This document shows positions 35,874 to 45,921 of a stretch of DNA of 64,000 nt, piece after piece; positions within the stretch are counted from its first letter, which is position 1; each line of letters opens with the position of its first letter. Both the position numbers and the translations under genes were made by a program. The DNA comes from G963663315 sp965231905 (GTDB taxonomy: Bacteria > Pseudomonadota > Gammaproteobacteria > Arenicellales > Poriferihabitantaceae): positions 992,001-1,056,000 of the forward strand of contig CBDDOO010000001.1 in assembly GCA_965231905.1 (NCBI GenBank). The letters run 5' to 3'. The notes below the pieces were generated by a model. The model made no database searches and was not told where the DNA came from. It saw nothing but the letters and a program-made list of their open reading frames with translations.

Positions 35874-35914
35874 ATAGGGTTGTTTTTCCTTACCAACCGA
35901 GGCAGTAGAACCTG

Positions 35915-37858
<1,944 letters not shown>

Positions 37859-37975
37859 CGGCCATCGGTAATTCGACAGACATCCCGGTGTTCCTGACCG
37901 GAGCCGCCACGGAAGCCGGGCGTCGTTCTGCATTGTATTATTGCACGGTCAAGCGCAAACTATCCCTTCCCTCAC

Positions 37976-38052
37976 GGGCCTGTAGCTCAGTTGGTTAGAG
38001 CAGTGGACTCATAATCCATTGGTCGTAGGTTCAAGTCCTACCGGGCCCACCA
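37976..38052 (+). tRNA. tRNA with CAU anticodon (Ile2 or elongator Met)
   Basis: 77 nt with encoded CCA. Acceptor GGGCCTG/CGGGCCC (one G-U), D arm GCTC/GAGC, anticodon stem GTGGA/TCCAT with loop CTCATAA, T arm GTAGG/CCTAC. The loop is shared by elongator tRNA-Met and the lysidine-modified tRNA-Ile2; the variable and T-arm region (TTGGTCG, GGTTCAAGTCC) is closer to what I recall of Ile2, so I lean to Ile2. The 3' end overlaps the antisense 3' end of the enolase-like gene. Confidence 0.9.
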
Positions 38053-39380
38053 TTGGGCGGGCACACAGACCCGCCTCTACGGTCTTGATTCTCTTGCCAC
38101 CAGGTTCCATCCAGGCCAGCGCCTCCGGCAAAAGCGTTGACGCCCAGCGTTTCCTGTATGCGCAGGCATTCATTCCACTTGGCCATGCGCTCTGACCGGG
38201 TAAAGGAACCCACTTTGAGTTGGCCGTTGCCCAACCCTGTCGCCAGGTGGCTTATAGTGACATCTTCCGTTTCTCCTGATCTGGCGGAAACGACAGATTT
38301 CCAACCTGCCGAGTTTGCAGCCTCGTAAGCGGCTACTGTCTCTGTCAGCGTTCCCGCCTGATTGACTTTGAGTAATGCCGTGTTACAGGCGCCGTCCCGG
38401 GATGCCCGCTCAATCAAACCCGCGTTGGTGACCACATAGTCATCACCTGTGATCAGAACACGGTCACCAAAACGTTGAGTGAATTCAACCATACCCTCGA
38501 CATCATCTTCCGCGAGCGGGTCTTCAATTGAAGCGATCGGATAATCATCCAGCCATTTCCCAAGCATTTCGATCAGCGCCGGGCTATCCAGTTCCCGGTC
38601 ATCCCGCGCCAGTCGATAGCGGTCTTTATCCCTGAATTCAGAGGCGGCAACGTCCAGTGAAATAACAACGCGGTCTCCCGGTTTCTCTCCCGCGATTTCG
38701 ATGGCCTGAACCAGTGTCTCCAGCGCCTCTTCGTTCCCTCGAAATTCCGGCCACCATCCTCCTTCATCCGCAACACCTGCCAACAAGCCACGCCTTTTCA
38801 TAATATCGCCTGCGGCAAAGTAGATTTCGCGGGTGATTTCCATGACCTCTTCGAAACTGGATGCGCCCGGAACCATCACCATGAAGTCCTGGATATCGAT
38901 CCGTTGGGCGGCATGCGCTCCACCTCCGAAAATCTGGATTTCCGGCAAGGGGATCAGGGGCTTATATCCGAATACATCCGCTATGTGCCGCCAAAGGGGA
39001 GTGTTTGCGGATTTTGCCGCGGCGTGAACGGCGGCAAGAGATACGGCTATTGTAGCGTTACCGCCCAATACGGATTTCATCGGCGTCTGGTCCAGGTCCA
39101 ACATTGCCATGTCGATGCCGGCCTGATCTTCGACGTCCAGGCCGGTCAGCGCAGGGGCGATGCGTTCATTTACGGACTTCAAGGCCCGTTGTACGTTCAT
39201 CCCCCGCAGTGATTGACCGCCATCTCTCAGGTCGATGGCTTCCCGAGCGCCTCTCGACGCTCCCGCCGGCGCTATCGCGCGGCCTGCAGTTCCGTCTTCC
39301 AGTATGACATCCACTTCGACTGTTGGATTTCCCCTCGAGTCCCAGACTCTCCTGCTGATAATGTTCGTAATTGCAGTCAT
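38031..39380 (-). CDS. Enolase-like protein with altered active site, in a sugar-acid cluster
   Basis: 449 aa, full enolase fold. Retained: metal ligands D243, E286 and D313, E206 in VADEGG, base K338 (LLKVNQ), R367-S368 and K389. Changed: the histidine of the standard S-H-R-S-G-E-T-E-D is alanine (A366), the E of DIQEF is D165, and the S-G-A-S-T substrate loop reads A-G-A-S-R. This suggests a different substrate from 2-phosphoglycerate, or a weak paralog. Its ATG overlaps the stop of an APH-fold kinase gene (ATGA), implying coupled expression. The last about 17 residues derive from a family A repeat and the antisense strand of the tRNA, so they are probably not functional sequence. Confidence 0.85.
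   Translation of the reverse strand: MTAITNIISRRVWDSRGNPTVEVDVILEDGTAGRAIAPAGASRGAREAIDLRDGGQSLRGMNVQRALKSVNERIAPALTGLDVEDQAGIDMAMLDLDQTPMKSVLGGNATIAVSLAAVHAAAKSANTPLWRHIADVFGYKPLIPLPEIQIFGGGAHAAQRIDIQDFMVMVPGASSFEEVMEITREIYFAAGDIMKRRGLLAGVADEGGWWPEFRGNEEALETLVQAIEIAGEKPGDRVVISLDVAASEFRDKDRYRLARDDRELDSPALIEMLGKWLDDYPIASIEDPLAEDDVEGMVEFTQRFGDRVLITGDDYVVTNAGLIERASRDGACNTALLKVNQAGTLTETVAAYEAANSAGWKSVVSARSGETEDVTISHLATGLGNGQLKVGSFTRSERMAKWNECLRIQETLGVNAFAGGAGLDGTWWQENQDRRGGSVCPPNGGPGRT
38055..38082. repeat. Family A repeat between tRNA and enolase-like core
   Basis: GGGCGGGCACACAGACCCGC followed by CTCTACGG. It directly follows the tRNA CCA end and is read through as the C-terminal codons of the enolase-like gene. 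Confidence 0.8.
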
Positions 39381-40390
39381 CAGGGGATTCTCTCCAGTTC
39401 TGATGAAATATAGCCAAACAGACTTCGCAGGTCGGTTGATCTTTTTTTGATCATTTGAATTGAAATATCCCGTACCCGTTCGCGGCTGTTTTCACTGAGA
39501 TACTCGACGGGTGATTTCCCGTCAATCCGGGCAAGCATTAACATGGGTAAAAGATCGCAAACCCTTATCTGAAGCTGGTCCGCATCCTCCCAGTCAACCC
39601 TGGATGCGTATGCGTCCCATAACAGTATCGCGCTTTTGAATATTTTCCGGCGAATTGCCGGGAGGTGGGCTGCCTTCAACATCAGGTGGTTCAGGCAAAA
39701 TGCCACATCGAAGCCGGGGTCACCCATGGTTGCGCATTCTGCATCCAGTACAACAGGATGGCCGTTGCGAAACAGGATATTCTTGGGGCTGACATCCCCG
39801 TGAATCAATACAGAGTCTGCTTCGTAGAGTCGCTCTGCCTGTTGGAGCAGGACATCCGCGAGTTGAGGGTGCCTGGATGCGGTGAAAATCAGGTAGGGGT
39901 CCAGGCGGAGCTGGTGAAAATCATCACGATTGTCAAATGCGAGGTTCGAAAATTCCCTGCGGGTCGATGATGAATGGAACCGGCCTATGGATTCGCCCAC
40001 TCTCTTTGCTTCAGTCGTTGCAACCATTCCTGCCAGCAATCGGGTTTTCCACAGGTAGATACCGCCCCCTTCCATGTACTCCATGGCATAGCAGGGTTCT
40101 TTATTCGATTTTCCGAGTAATTTTACCGAGCCCGTCGGATTCACCCGGGACGCCACTTCCAGCCAGGCATATTCTGCTGTGTTTCGATGGGGCGGCGCTT
40201 GCCAATCCTGTTCAACTTTCAGTTTTTCGATGGCGCACTTCAAACAAAATGTCTTGCCTCCCACAGTTACCCTGACAATGTTGGAAGAGACACCGCCCGA
40301 TAAAGGGTCAATGGCCTGGATATCTTCCTTGCGTCCTAAACCAAGCTCTTCAATCAGGTTTGAATAAAGATGATAGTCGCTGCTGTTCAT
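39380..40390 (-). CDS. Phosphotransferase of the aminoglycoside/methylthioribose-kinase (APH) fold
   Basis: 336 aa small-molecule kinase. Glycine-rich nucleotide loop PLSGGVSSNIVRV, lysine in TFCLKCAIEKL, catalytic loop VLIHGDVSPKNILF and metal aspartate in VVLDAECATMGDPGFD. Within the fold it resembles 5-methylthioribose-kinase-like proteins more than drug-resistance APHs. It lies 34 bp after the KDG kinase gene and overlaps the enolase-like gene by 4 bp, so it may phosphorylate the enolase-like enzyme's substrate. Not a likely antibiotic-resistance gene. Start at 40390 chosen by homology-like N-terminus; an open upstream extension overlaps KDG kinase. Confidence 0.82.
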   Translation of the reverse strand: MNSSDYHLYSNLIEELGLGRKEDIQAIDPLSGGVSSNIVRVTVGGKTFCLKCAIEKLKVEQDWQAPPHRNTAEYAWLEVASRVNPTGSVKLLGKSNKEPCYAMEYMEGGGIYLWKTRLLAGMVATTEAKRVGESIGRFHSSSTRREFSNLAFDNRDDFHQLRLDPYLIFTASRHPQLADVLLQQAERLYEADSVLIHGDVSPKNILFRNGHPVVLDAECATMGDPGFDVAFCLNHLMLKAAHLPAIRRKIFKSAILLWDAYASRVDWEDADQLQIRVCDLLPMLMLARIDGKSPVEYLSENSRERVRDISIQMIKKRSTDLRSLFGYISSELERIP

Positions 40391-40424
40391 TGTGGCGGCG
40401 CTTGTTGATCGTGGAAGCAAGTAT

Positions 40425-41339
40425 CTATTTGCCAGAACCGAGAAATGCTTCAATTTGTGATCGGTCGGGTATTGCATTGACCGCGCCATCAGACCGGGTG
40501 GATAACGCCGCCGCGATGTTCGCGTACCGGGTTGCCTCGAAGGGGTCCTGTCCCCTGACCAGTTCAGCCAGTATAGCTCCCGCGAAAGTGTCACCCGCGC
40601 CATTTGCGTCGATACTGTTTACCTGGACGCCAGCGACTTTCTCCCGTTTCGAATCAGTAGAGACAATCGCGCCTTCGCAATCCAGTTTCAGAACCACTAT
40701 TTCAGCGCCCAGATCATGGTAGAAGTCTACAATCTGGTCAGGGTCCGCCAATTTTGATAAGACTTTCGCGTCCTCAATACTCGGGAGGGCAATGTAACAA
40801 TGCTTCATCGCTTCATGTACGATTGCCCGCGCTCTTTCTGCGGGCCACAGGTTCAATCTCAGGTTCGTATCATACGAAAGCCTGATTCCATTGCTGTTCG
40901 CTATCTCGATTGCGGCAAATACCGAGTCCGCCGCGGATGAACTGATCGCCTGGCTTATGGCCGAAACATGGAGAATTTGCGCGTCTGCGATATATGAGGA
41001 CGATAAATGCTGTGGTTTGATTTTTGTTGCGGCGGAGTGTTTCCGATAATACGAGAAGTGATGGCCCCGCTCATCATGCGAAACAAAATAGATTCCTGTA
41101 GGAGCGGTTGAATCCCGGGTGATTTGCGATGTGTCCACTCCTTCTTCTTCCCACAATGCAATCAGGTCGTCTCCGAATCGGTCACTTCCGATACGGGATA
41201 TGTAACCAACACTGGCGCCTTGACGCGCCGCTGAAATCGCACAGTTTGAAGTGTCTCCACCAAAACCCTTGACGATTTCGCCCTGCTCCTTTTGATTGAA
41301 CTCAATGAGCGGTTCGCCCAGACAAACTATATCCGCCAT
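40425..41339 (-). CDS. kdgK: 2-keto-3-deoxygluconate kinase (PfkB family)
   Basis: 304 aa ribokinase-family sugar kinase. N-terminal LGEPLIEFNQKEQGE and GGDTSNCAISAARQG; C-terminal PfkB signature with catalytic aspartate, SIDANGAGDTFAGAIL. Gene order with KDPG aldolase (3-bp gap) supports phosphorylation of 2-keto-3-deoxy-gluconate (or the galactonate epimer). Expected length. Confidence 0.88.
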   Translation of the reverse strand: MADIVCLGEPLIEFNQKEQGEIVKGFGGDTSNCAISAARQGASVGYISRIGSDRFGDDLIALWEEEGVDTSQITRDSTAPTGIYFVSHDERGHHFSYYRKHSAATKIKPQHLSSSYIADAQILHVSAISQAISSSAADSVFAAIEIANSNGIRLSYDTNLRLNLWPAERARAIVHEAMKHCYIALPSIEDAKVLSKLADPDQIVDFYHDLGAEIVVLKLDCEGAIVSTDSKREKVAGVQVNSIDANGAGDTFAGAILAELVRGQDPFEATRYANIAAALSTRSDGAVNAIPDRSQIEAFLGSGK

Positions 41340-41342
41340 CGT

Positions 41343-42017
41343 CTAGCGGCCCTGGTTCTGCGCAAGACCAGCTCGAGCCAACGAAACCCGCCGCGTTATC
41401 CCTTTCCAGTCCTGATTCCTGATTTGTTCCGCGGATGCGAACCATGTGCCTCCGACCGAACAAACATCCGGTATTTCGAGATATTGATTCATATTCTCCG
41501 GTGTCACGCCACCCGTTGCGCAAAACTGCACGTCGAATCTGGCGAATGGGGTTGAAATCGTCCTGAGAAATTCCGCTCCGCCAGCAGCGCTCGCCGGGAA
41601 AAACTTCAACAGTCTGCATTGGTGATTCATGGCAGTTTGTATTTCCGAGGGAGTGACAACCCCGGGAATAAAAGGAACATTATGGTTCCGGAAGTAATCA
41701 ACCATGTCCGGATCAATTCCCGGACTGACACAAAATTGGGCGCCGGCATTTAACGCCATTGCCGCTTCCCCCAGGGTGACCACTGTCCCCGCTCCGACCA
41801 GGCAGTTTGGGTAATTCTCGCGAATTATTCGTATGGCCTCCGGGGCTTCGCGAGTTCGCAGTACGACCTCGATAATGGAAATGCCGCCTTTCAAAACAGC
41901 TTCAGCCAACGGCTGCGCCAATTTTGCGTTGTCGATCTCGATTACAGGGATCAGTGGGTGCGATCGAACGGATTCAATATCAATCACAGAATTCACCGGC
42001 GCTAACGACTCATCCAT
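41343..42017 (-). CDS. eda: 2-keto-3-deoxy-6-phosphogluconate aldolase (Eda/DgoA type)
   Basis: 224 aa class I aldolase cleaving KDPG to pyruvate and glyceraldehyde-3-phosphate. Features: VVLRTREAPEAIRII with the glutamate, VGAGTVVTLGEA, FCVSPGIDPDMV, and the Schiff-base lysine in RLLKFFPASAAGG. The start overlaps the end of the SDR gene by 16 bp. Confidence 0.92.
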   Translation of the reverse strand: MDESLAPVNSVIDIESVRSHPLIPVIEIDNAKLAQPLAEAVLKGGISIIEVVLRTREAPEAIRIIRENYPNCLVGAGTVVTLGEAAMALNAGAQFCVSPGIDPDMVDYFRNHNVPFIPGVVTPSEIQTAMNHQCRLLKFFPASAAGGAEFLRTISTPFARFDVQFCATGGVTPENMNQYLEIPDVCSVGGTWFASAEQIRNQDWKGITRRVSLARAGLAQNQGR

Positions 42018-42772
42018 CCGCCGTCAACTGTAATGATCGAACCATGCATGTAGTTTGAAGCGGATGACGCCAGAAAAACAACCGGTCCGGCAAAGTCTTC
42101 CGGTTCGCCCCATCTGGAAGCGGGAATTCGTTCAAGGATGGATCTGCTCCTGACCGGATCATCCTGGAGAGCCTGTGTATTGTCCGTTTTTATGTAGCCC
42201 GGCGCAATCGCATTTACGTTCACGCCTTTTTCCGCCCATTCGTTAGCGAGCGCCTTGGTCAACTGTCCGATAGCTCCCTTGCTGGCCGCGTATCCGGGGA
42301 CGGTGATTCCGCCCTGGAAGGTGAGCAGGGAAGCGGTGAATATTATTTTCCCGGATCCCCGGCCCACCATTCTTTTACCGATAGACCGGGACAAAATGAA
42401 CTGGGCATTCAGGTTTACTTCAATTACTGTATCCCAGTATTCGTCAGAGTGTTCAACCGCAGGCGCTCGCATGATCGTGCCGGCATTATTCACGAGAATA
42501 TCAATTGTCGAATGGTTTTCGTGTAATTCCAGGAGGAAGTCACGCACTGCGCTCCGGTCACTGAAATTACAGGTATACCCCGTAAAGCTGCGGCCAAGAG
42601 ACGATACGGCCCGTGAGACTTCACTGTCGTTTTTCTCCAATGTCGCGCTCACTCCAATAATGTCTGCTCCCGCTTCTGCAAGGGCGCGCGCCATTGCCTT
42701 GCCAATACCCCGTTTACATCCTGTGACTAACGCTGTTTCCCCGGCTAATGAGAAATGATCCAGAACACTCAT
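42002..42772 (-). CDS. Short-chain dehydrogenase/reductase (KduD / gluconate 5-dehydrogenase type)
   Basis: 256 aa. NAD(P) motif TGCKRGIGKAMARAL, NNAGTIM, catalytic tyrosine-lysine YAASKGAIGQL and the C-terminal VDGGWMSR. Resembles 2-deoxy-D-gluconate 3-dehydrogenase (KduD) and gluconate 5-dehydrogenases. Overlaps the zinc dehydrogenase gene by 4 bp (ATGA). Confidence 0.88.
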   Translation of the reverse strand: MSVLDHFSLAGETALVTGCKRGIGKAMARALAEAGADIIGVSATLEKNDSEVSRAVSSLGRSFTGYTCNFSDRSAVRDFLLELHENHSTIDILVNNAGTIMRAPAVEHSDEYWDTVIEVNLNAQFILSRSIGKRMVGRGSGKIIFTASLLTFQGGITVPGYAASKGAIGQLTKALANEWAEKGVNVNAIAPGYIKTDNTQALQDDPVRSRSILERIPASRWGEPEDFAGPVVFLASSASNYMHGSIITVDGGWMSR

Positions 42773-43800
42773 GCCGCTGCCTCGTTTCCCACTTGAACCA
42801 GGCTTTTCAGCGCATTCGGGTTTCCGCTCAGATCCGCCAGCGTCTCTCCAACCCTGTCGAGCTGTTGAACATTTGTGATGATTGCGTCGCAGTCAATCAA
42901 TCCGGATGCTATCAACCCAATGGCCGCGTCAAAGTCATCCGGTGTATAAACACGAGCGCCCAGCAGTTCGATTTCCCGCCAAAAAAACTGGAACAGGTCA
43001 ATCGGCGGTTTCCCCGAATGGATCGCAACCATAACAATGCGCGCGCGCGCGGCGGCGGCTGATGTCATACATTCTACGCCGGCAACGCTTCCCGATACTT
43101 CAAATATGACATCGGCGCCTTTCTGGCCGGTGGCTTCATACATGTATTTACCAACATCCAGCTCATTCGGGTTAATGGTATTGAACCCGAGTCTTCCGGC
43201 GATCATAAGCCGTTGTTCATTGACCTCGGAAATTGTGATTTTCCCGCCTTTTTGCCTCGCAACCATTGCGATCAGGATTCCAATTGGACCGCCGCCGATT
43301 ATCAGAACATCCTCACCTTCGACCAGTCGACTCCGATTGACGTCATGGCAGGCCACGGCAGCCGGTTCGACCAAAGCCGCATGTTTGAGAGAAGTCTCCT
43401 TTGGCACTACGTGAACAGTATGTCGGGGTACTGTCCAGCTTTGCTGCAGAGCGCCATCGCTATCCAGTCCGAGAAACTTCAGATTGTGACAAATGTGGCT
43501 GTTTCCATTTTTGCAGGCCGCGCAATCACCGCAGTGAACCAATGGCCTCACGACCACCTTGTCGCCAACAGAAATATCGGATATATCCAACCCGACCGCA
43601 TCGACAGCGCCGGACATTTCATGGCCGATGATCCGCTCGCAGCCCACTCGCGCATCCATGTTGCCGTGATAAACATGCAAATCCGTACCACAAAGTCCGC
43701 AATAAGCTACCCGGACTCGAACTTCTCCGGGATTGGGACTGATTGGTTTGCATGCGCCTAAAGTAAATGTCTTGTCACAATTATAATATGAAGCCTTCAT
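42769..43800 (-). CDS. Zinc-dependent medium-chain alcohol dehydrogenase (L-idonate/galactonate 5-dehydrogenase-like)
   Basis: 343 aa. Catalytic zinc site CGLCGTDLHVYHG and GHEMSGAVDAVG; structural zinc cysteines in CGDCAACKNGNSHIC; Rossmann motif VLIIGGGPIGILIAM. In this cluster it probably oxidises a hydroxyl of a sugar acid. 103 bp separate it from the upstream dehydratase gene; no clear signal was found in that gap. Confidence 0.88.
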   Translation of the reverse strand: MKASYYNCDKTFTLGACKPISPNPGEVRVRVAYCGLCGTDLHVYHGNMDARVGCERIIGHEMSGAVDAVGLDISDISVGDKVVVRPLVHCGDCAACKNGNSHICHNLKFLGLDSDGALQQSWTVPRHTVHVVPKETSLKHAALVEPAAVACHDVNRSRLVEGEDVLIIGGGPIGILIAMVARQKGGKITISEVNEQRLMIAGRLGFNTINPNELDVGKYMYEATGQKGADVIFEVSGSVAGVECMTSAAAARARIVMVAIHSGKPPIDLFQFFWREIELLGARVYTPDDFDAAIGLIASGLIDCDAIITNVQQLDRVGETLADLSGNPNALKSLVQVGNEAAA

Positions 43801-43903
43801 TCGCTAATCTCTATTACAGTTTTAAAGCCAAACCTTGAAAATCAATCGGCGTGATGCAGAAAACCACTCAGATAATCTGAACGCAAATGTCATTCGGAGG
43901 CGC

Positions 43904-45001
43904 CTATGAAAGTTTGAATTGCGAGAGTCTCTCCCAATCGAACTCAACACCTGTTCCCGGGGTGTCGGGAGCGACAGCGCGGAAGTTCTCGACCTGCAAC
44001 AGTCGATTCGTATACTGATCAATTGGAAAGCTGTGCACTTCAATCCATCCGGCATTTTGCTGTGCTGAAACCAGACTGACATGCAGTTCCTGCATGCCGT
44101 GACTACACACCGGAATATTTTTTTCCAATGCCAGTTCCGCTACACGAAGCCAGCCGGTGATACCGCCGCAATTGGAAGCGTCCGGTTGAATAAATGAAAG
44201 ATTCGATTGGTCGAGCGCAAACTGAAACTCATGGATCGTATGGAGATTTTCTCCCATCGCCAGGGGTACGTCCGTGGCTTGGGCAATCTCAGCGTATCCC
44301 CGGTAATTGTCCGGTTCTATGGGTTCTTCAAACCAGTAAATATCAAATTCTTTAAACGCTTGCGCCGCCCTGACCGCTTTTTCAACAGACATGGAACAGT
44401 TGGCGTCAACCATGAAAGTGGTATCTTCGCCTGCCAACTCCCGAATTGCGGCGACTCGCGCAACATCTTCATCCAGATTTTCGTGCCCCACCTTGATTTT
44501 CACTGCATTAAATCCTGACTCAAGATATCCCGATACATTTGCCTTGAGCTTTTCCAATGAAAAATTGAGATCAATTCCGCCGCAATATGCACAAGTCGTG
44601 GAGTTTGCTCCGCCCGCCAGTTGCCACAATGGTTTTTGCTCTTTTTTGCCTTTGATGTCCCACAGCGCAATATCTACAGCGGATATTGCAAATGAAGATA
44701 CGCCCCCGCGTCCTACATAGTGAATATGCCAAAACATTTGATCGTAAAGCCGGGTAATGTCGTCACCAGCCCTGCCCAGCAAAAAAATCTTTAAATCCTG
44801 TTCGAGCATAGCCAGAATTGCCTGGCCTCCACGTCCACCGGTGTATGTATACCCGGTACCCGAACTTCCATCTGACAGTTCAATCGTCGTAGTTACCAAC
44901 TCAAAGTGACTATGATCGCCGTGCCTCGCATCACTGAGAACTTCAGCCAGCGGAACCCGGAACAGTGTGTTGGTTACGTTCGATATCGTTGGAGAACTCA
45001 T
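43904..45001 (-). CDS. Mandelate racemase/muconate lactonizing enzyme family sugar-acid dehydratase
   Basis: 365 aa enolase-superfamily protein. Lysine pair in AVKIKVGHENLDEDV; metal ligands in FMVDANCSM, YWFEEPIEPDN and AMGENLHTIHEF; QPDASNCGG and a histidine in VCSHGMQELHVSL. This set matches talarate/galactarate- or gluconate-type dehydratases forming 2-keto-3-deoxy acids. Together with KDG kinase and KDPG aldolase it completes a route to pyruvate. The exact substrate cannot be read. First gene of the catabolic operon after gntR. Confidence 0.87.
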   Translation of the reverse strand: MSSPTISNVTNTLFRVPLAEVLSDARHGDHSHFELVTTTIELSDGSSGTGYTYTGGRGGQAILAMLEQDLKIFLLGRAGDDITRLYDQMFWHIHYVGRGGVSSFAISAVDIALWDIKGKKEQKPLWQLAGGANSTTCAYCGGIDLNFSLEKLKANVSGYLESGFNAVKIKVGHENLDEDVARVAAIRELAGEDTTFMVDANCSMSVEKAVRAAQAFKEFDIYWFEEPIEPDNYRGYAEIAQATDVPLAMGENLHTIHEFQFALDQSNLSFIQPDASNCGGITGWLRVAELALEKNIPVCSHGMQELHVSLVSAQQNAGWIEVHSFPIDQYTNRLLQVENFRAVAPDTPGTGVEFDWERLSQFKLS

Positions 45002-45047
45002 GTTCGATCACAGTTTCGTGCGTAAGCGAATGATCAAACCCTTCGTT

Positions 45048-45782
45048 TTATCTGCGGCCACTAATGATCAGGTCAACGTCTTTGTTAATTGAATCACCGT
45101 GCTCGCCCTTTTCGATGGTTTTGGCAAAGTCCTGTAATATGGAACCCAGATGAGCGGAAATCGCATTCCTGGCCTCGACAATATTTCTTTCCTCCAGGGC
45201 CTGGACAAGCGCATCGTGCTCGAAGTATGTTTTGTCGCCGCGAGGCCCGATATTCCAACTGGAATAACGAATGATCTGAGCCTGGGTATTCAATCTGGCG
45301 TACAGTTCACCAAGAAGCCCATGATCACAACTGGCGACAAAGCGTTCATGAAATTTCCAGTCCAGTTCGTAAGCCGCGCTTCTGTCCCTGAACTCTCCGT
45401 TTTTGCGCAGTCTTCCAATTTTCGTATTGATTTCCTGCAGGTCCAGCACGAGCTCATCGGTTATCAAAGAGCGCTTGAACATTATTTCCAACGCTTCCAG
45501 TTCCAGTAATTTCCTGACATCGTAAAGTTCGCACATTTCCTGATGGGTAAAGCTGCGAACAATTGACCCGCGCCGGGGGACATTAACGATCAGTCCTTCA
45601 CCCGACAGAATCAGCAACGCTTCCTTGACCGGAGCAATACTCACCTCCAATTCATTTGCCAATTCGTCTGCCCAGATGCGGCTGCCCGCCATCAGTTCAC
45701 CGTCAATGATCTTTGACTTGAGCAGCGCGCAAATTTGTTGAGTCAGGGTTTCCCGGACCAGGTTGAGTTTATTTGATTTCAT
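45048..45782 (-). CDS. GntR-family transcriptional regulator (FadR subfamily)
   Basis: 244 aa. N-terminal winged helix (LTQQICALLKSKIIDGELMAGS...WADELANELEVS), then an FCD ligand-binding domain (CELYDVRKLLELEALEIMF, DWKFHERFVASCDHGLL, HDALVQALEERN...SAHLGSI) with the histidines that bind metal and carboxylates. Probably represses the flanking sugar-acid and TRAP genes until the acid is present. A consensus FadR-type operator lies 35 bp upstream. ATG at 45782 chosen over an upstream one. Confidence 0.9.
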   Translation of the reverse strand: MKSNKLNLVRETLTQQICALLKSKIIDGELMAGSRIWADELANELEVSIAPVKEALLILSGEGLIVNVPRRGSIVRSFTHQEMCELYDVRKLLELEALEIMFKRSLITDELVLDLQEINTKIGRLRKNGEFRDRSAAYELDWKFHERFVASCDHGLLGELYARLNTQAQIIRYSSWNIGPRGDKTYFEHDALVQALEERNIVEARNAISAHLGSILQDFAKTIEKGEHGDSINKDVDLIISGRR

Positions 45783-45816
45783 TCTGGGGTGTTTGTCTTT
45801 TCGATCGAAGAATATG

Positions 45817-45862
45817 TTGTACCACAAAAATAAAAAATAAAATATATTTTATTTTTTATTTT
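45817..45862. promoter_or_regulatory. FadR-type operator plus 36-bp A/T palindrome between gntR and dctP
   Basis: TTGTACCACAA at 45817-45827 fits the T-N-G-T-N3-A-C-N-A operator of FadR-subfamily GntR proteins. It abuts a perfect 36-bp palindrome of A and T only (45827-45862; 18-bp arms beginning AAAATAAAAAATAAAATA). The pair lies in the 139-bp divergent gap, so it could control both directions. The remaining gap sequence shows TTATGTTATAA as a possible -10 region. Confidence 0.65.
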
Positions 45863-45921
45863 ATTATGTTATAAACCGATAGCCCATTCAACCATTCGAT
45901 ATAACATTAACGAGGAAAAAA

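Noticed and set aside
37976..38052. Initiator tRNA-fMet
   Set aside because: The first acceptor pair is a normal G-C and the anticodon stem lacks the three consecutive G-C pairs of initiators.
39380..40390. Antibiotic resistance by the APH-fold kinase
   Set aside because: It is embedded and translationally coupled in a sugar-acid operon and resembles metabolic kinases of the fold.
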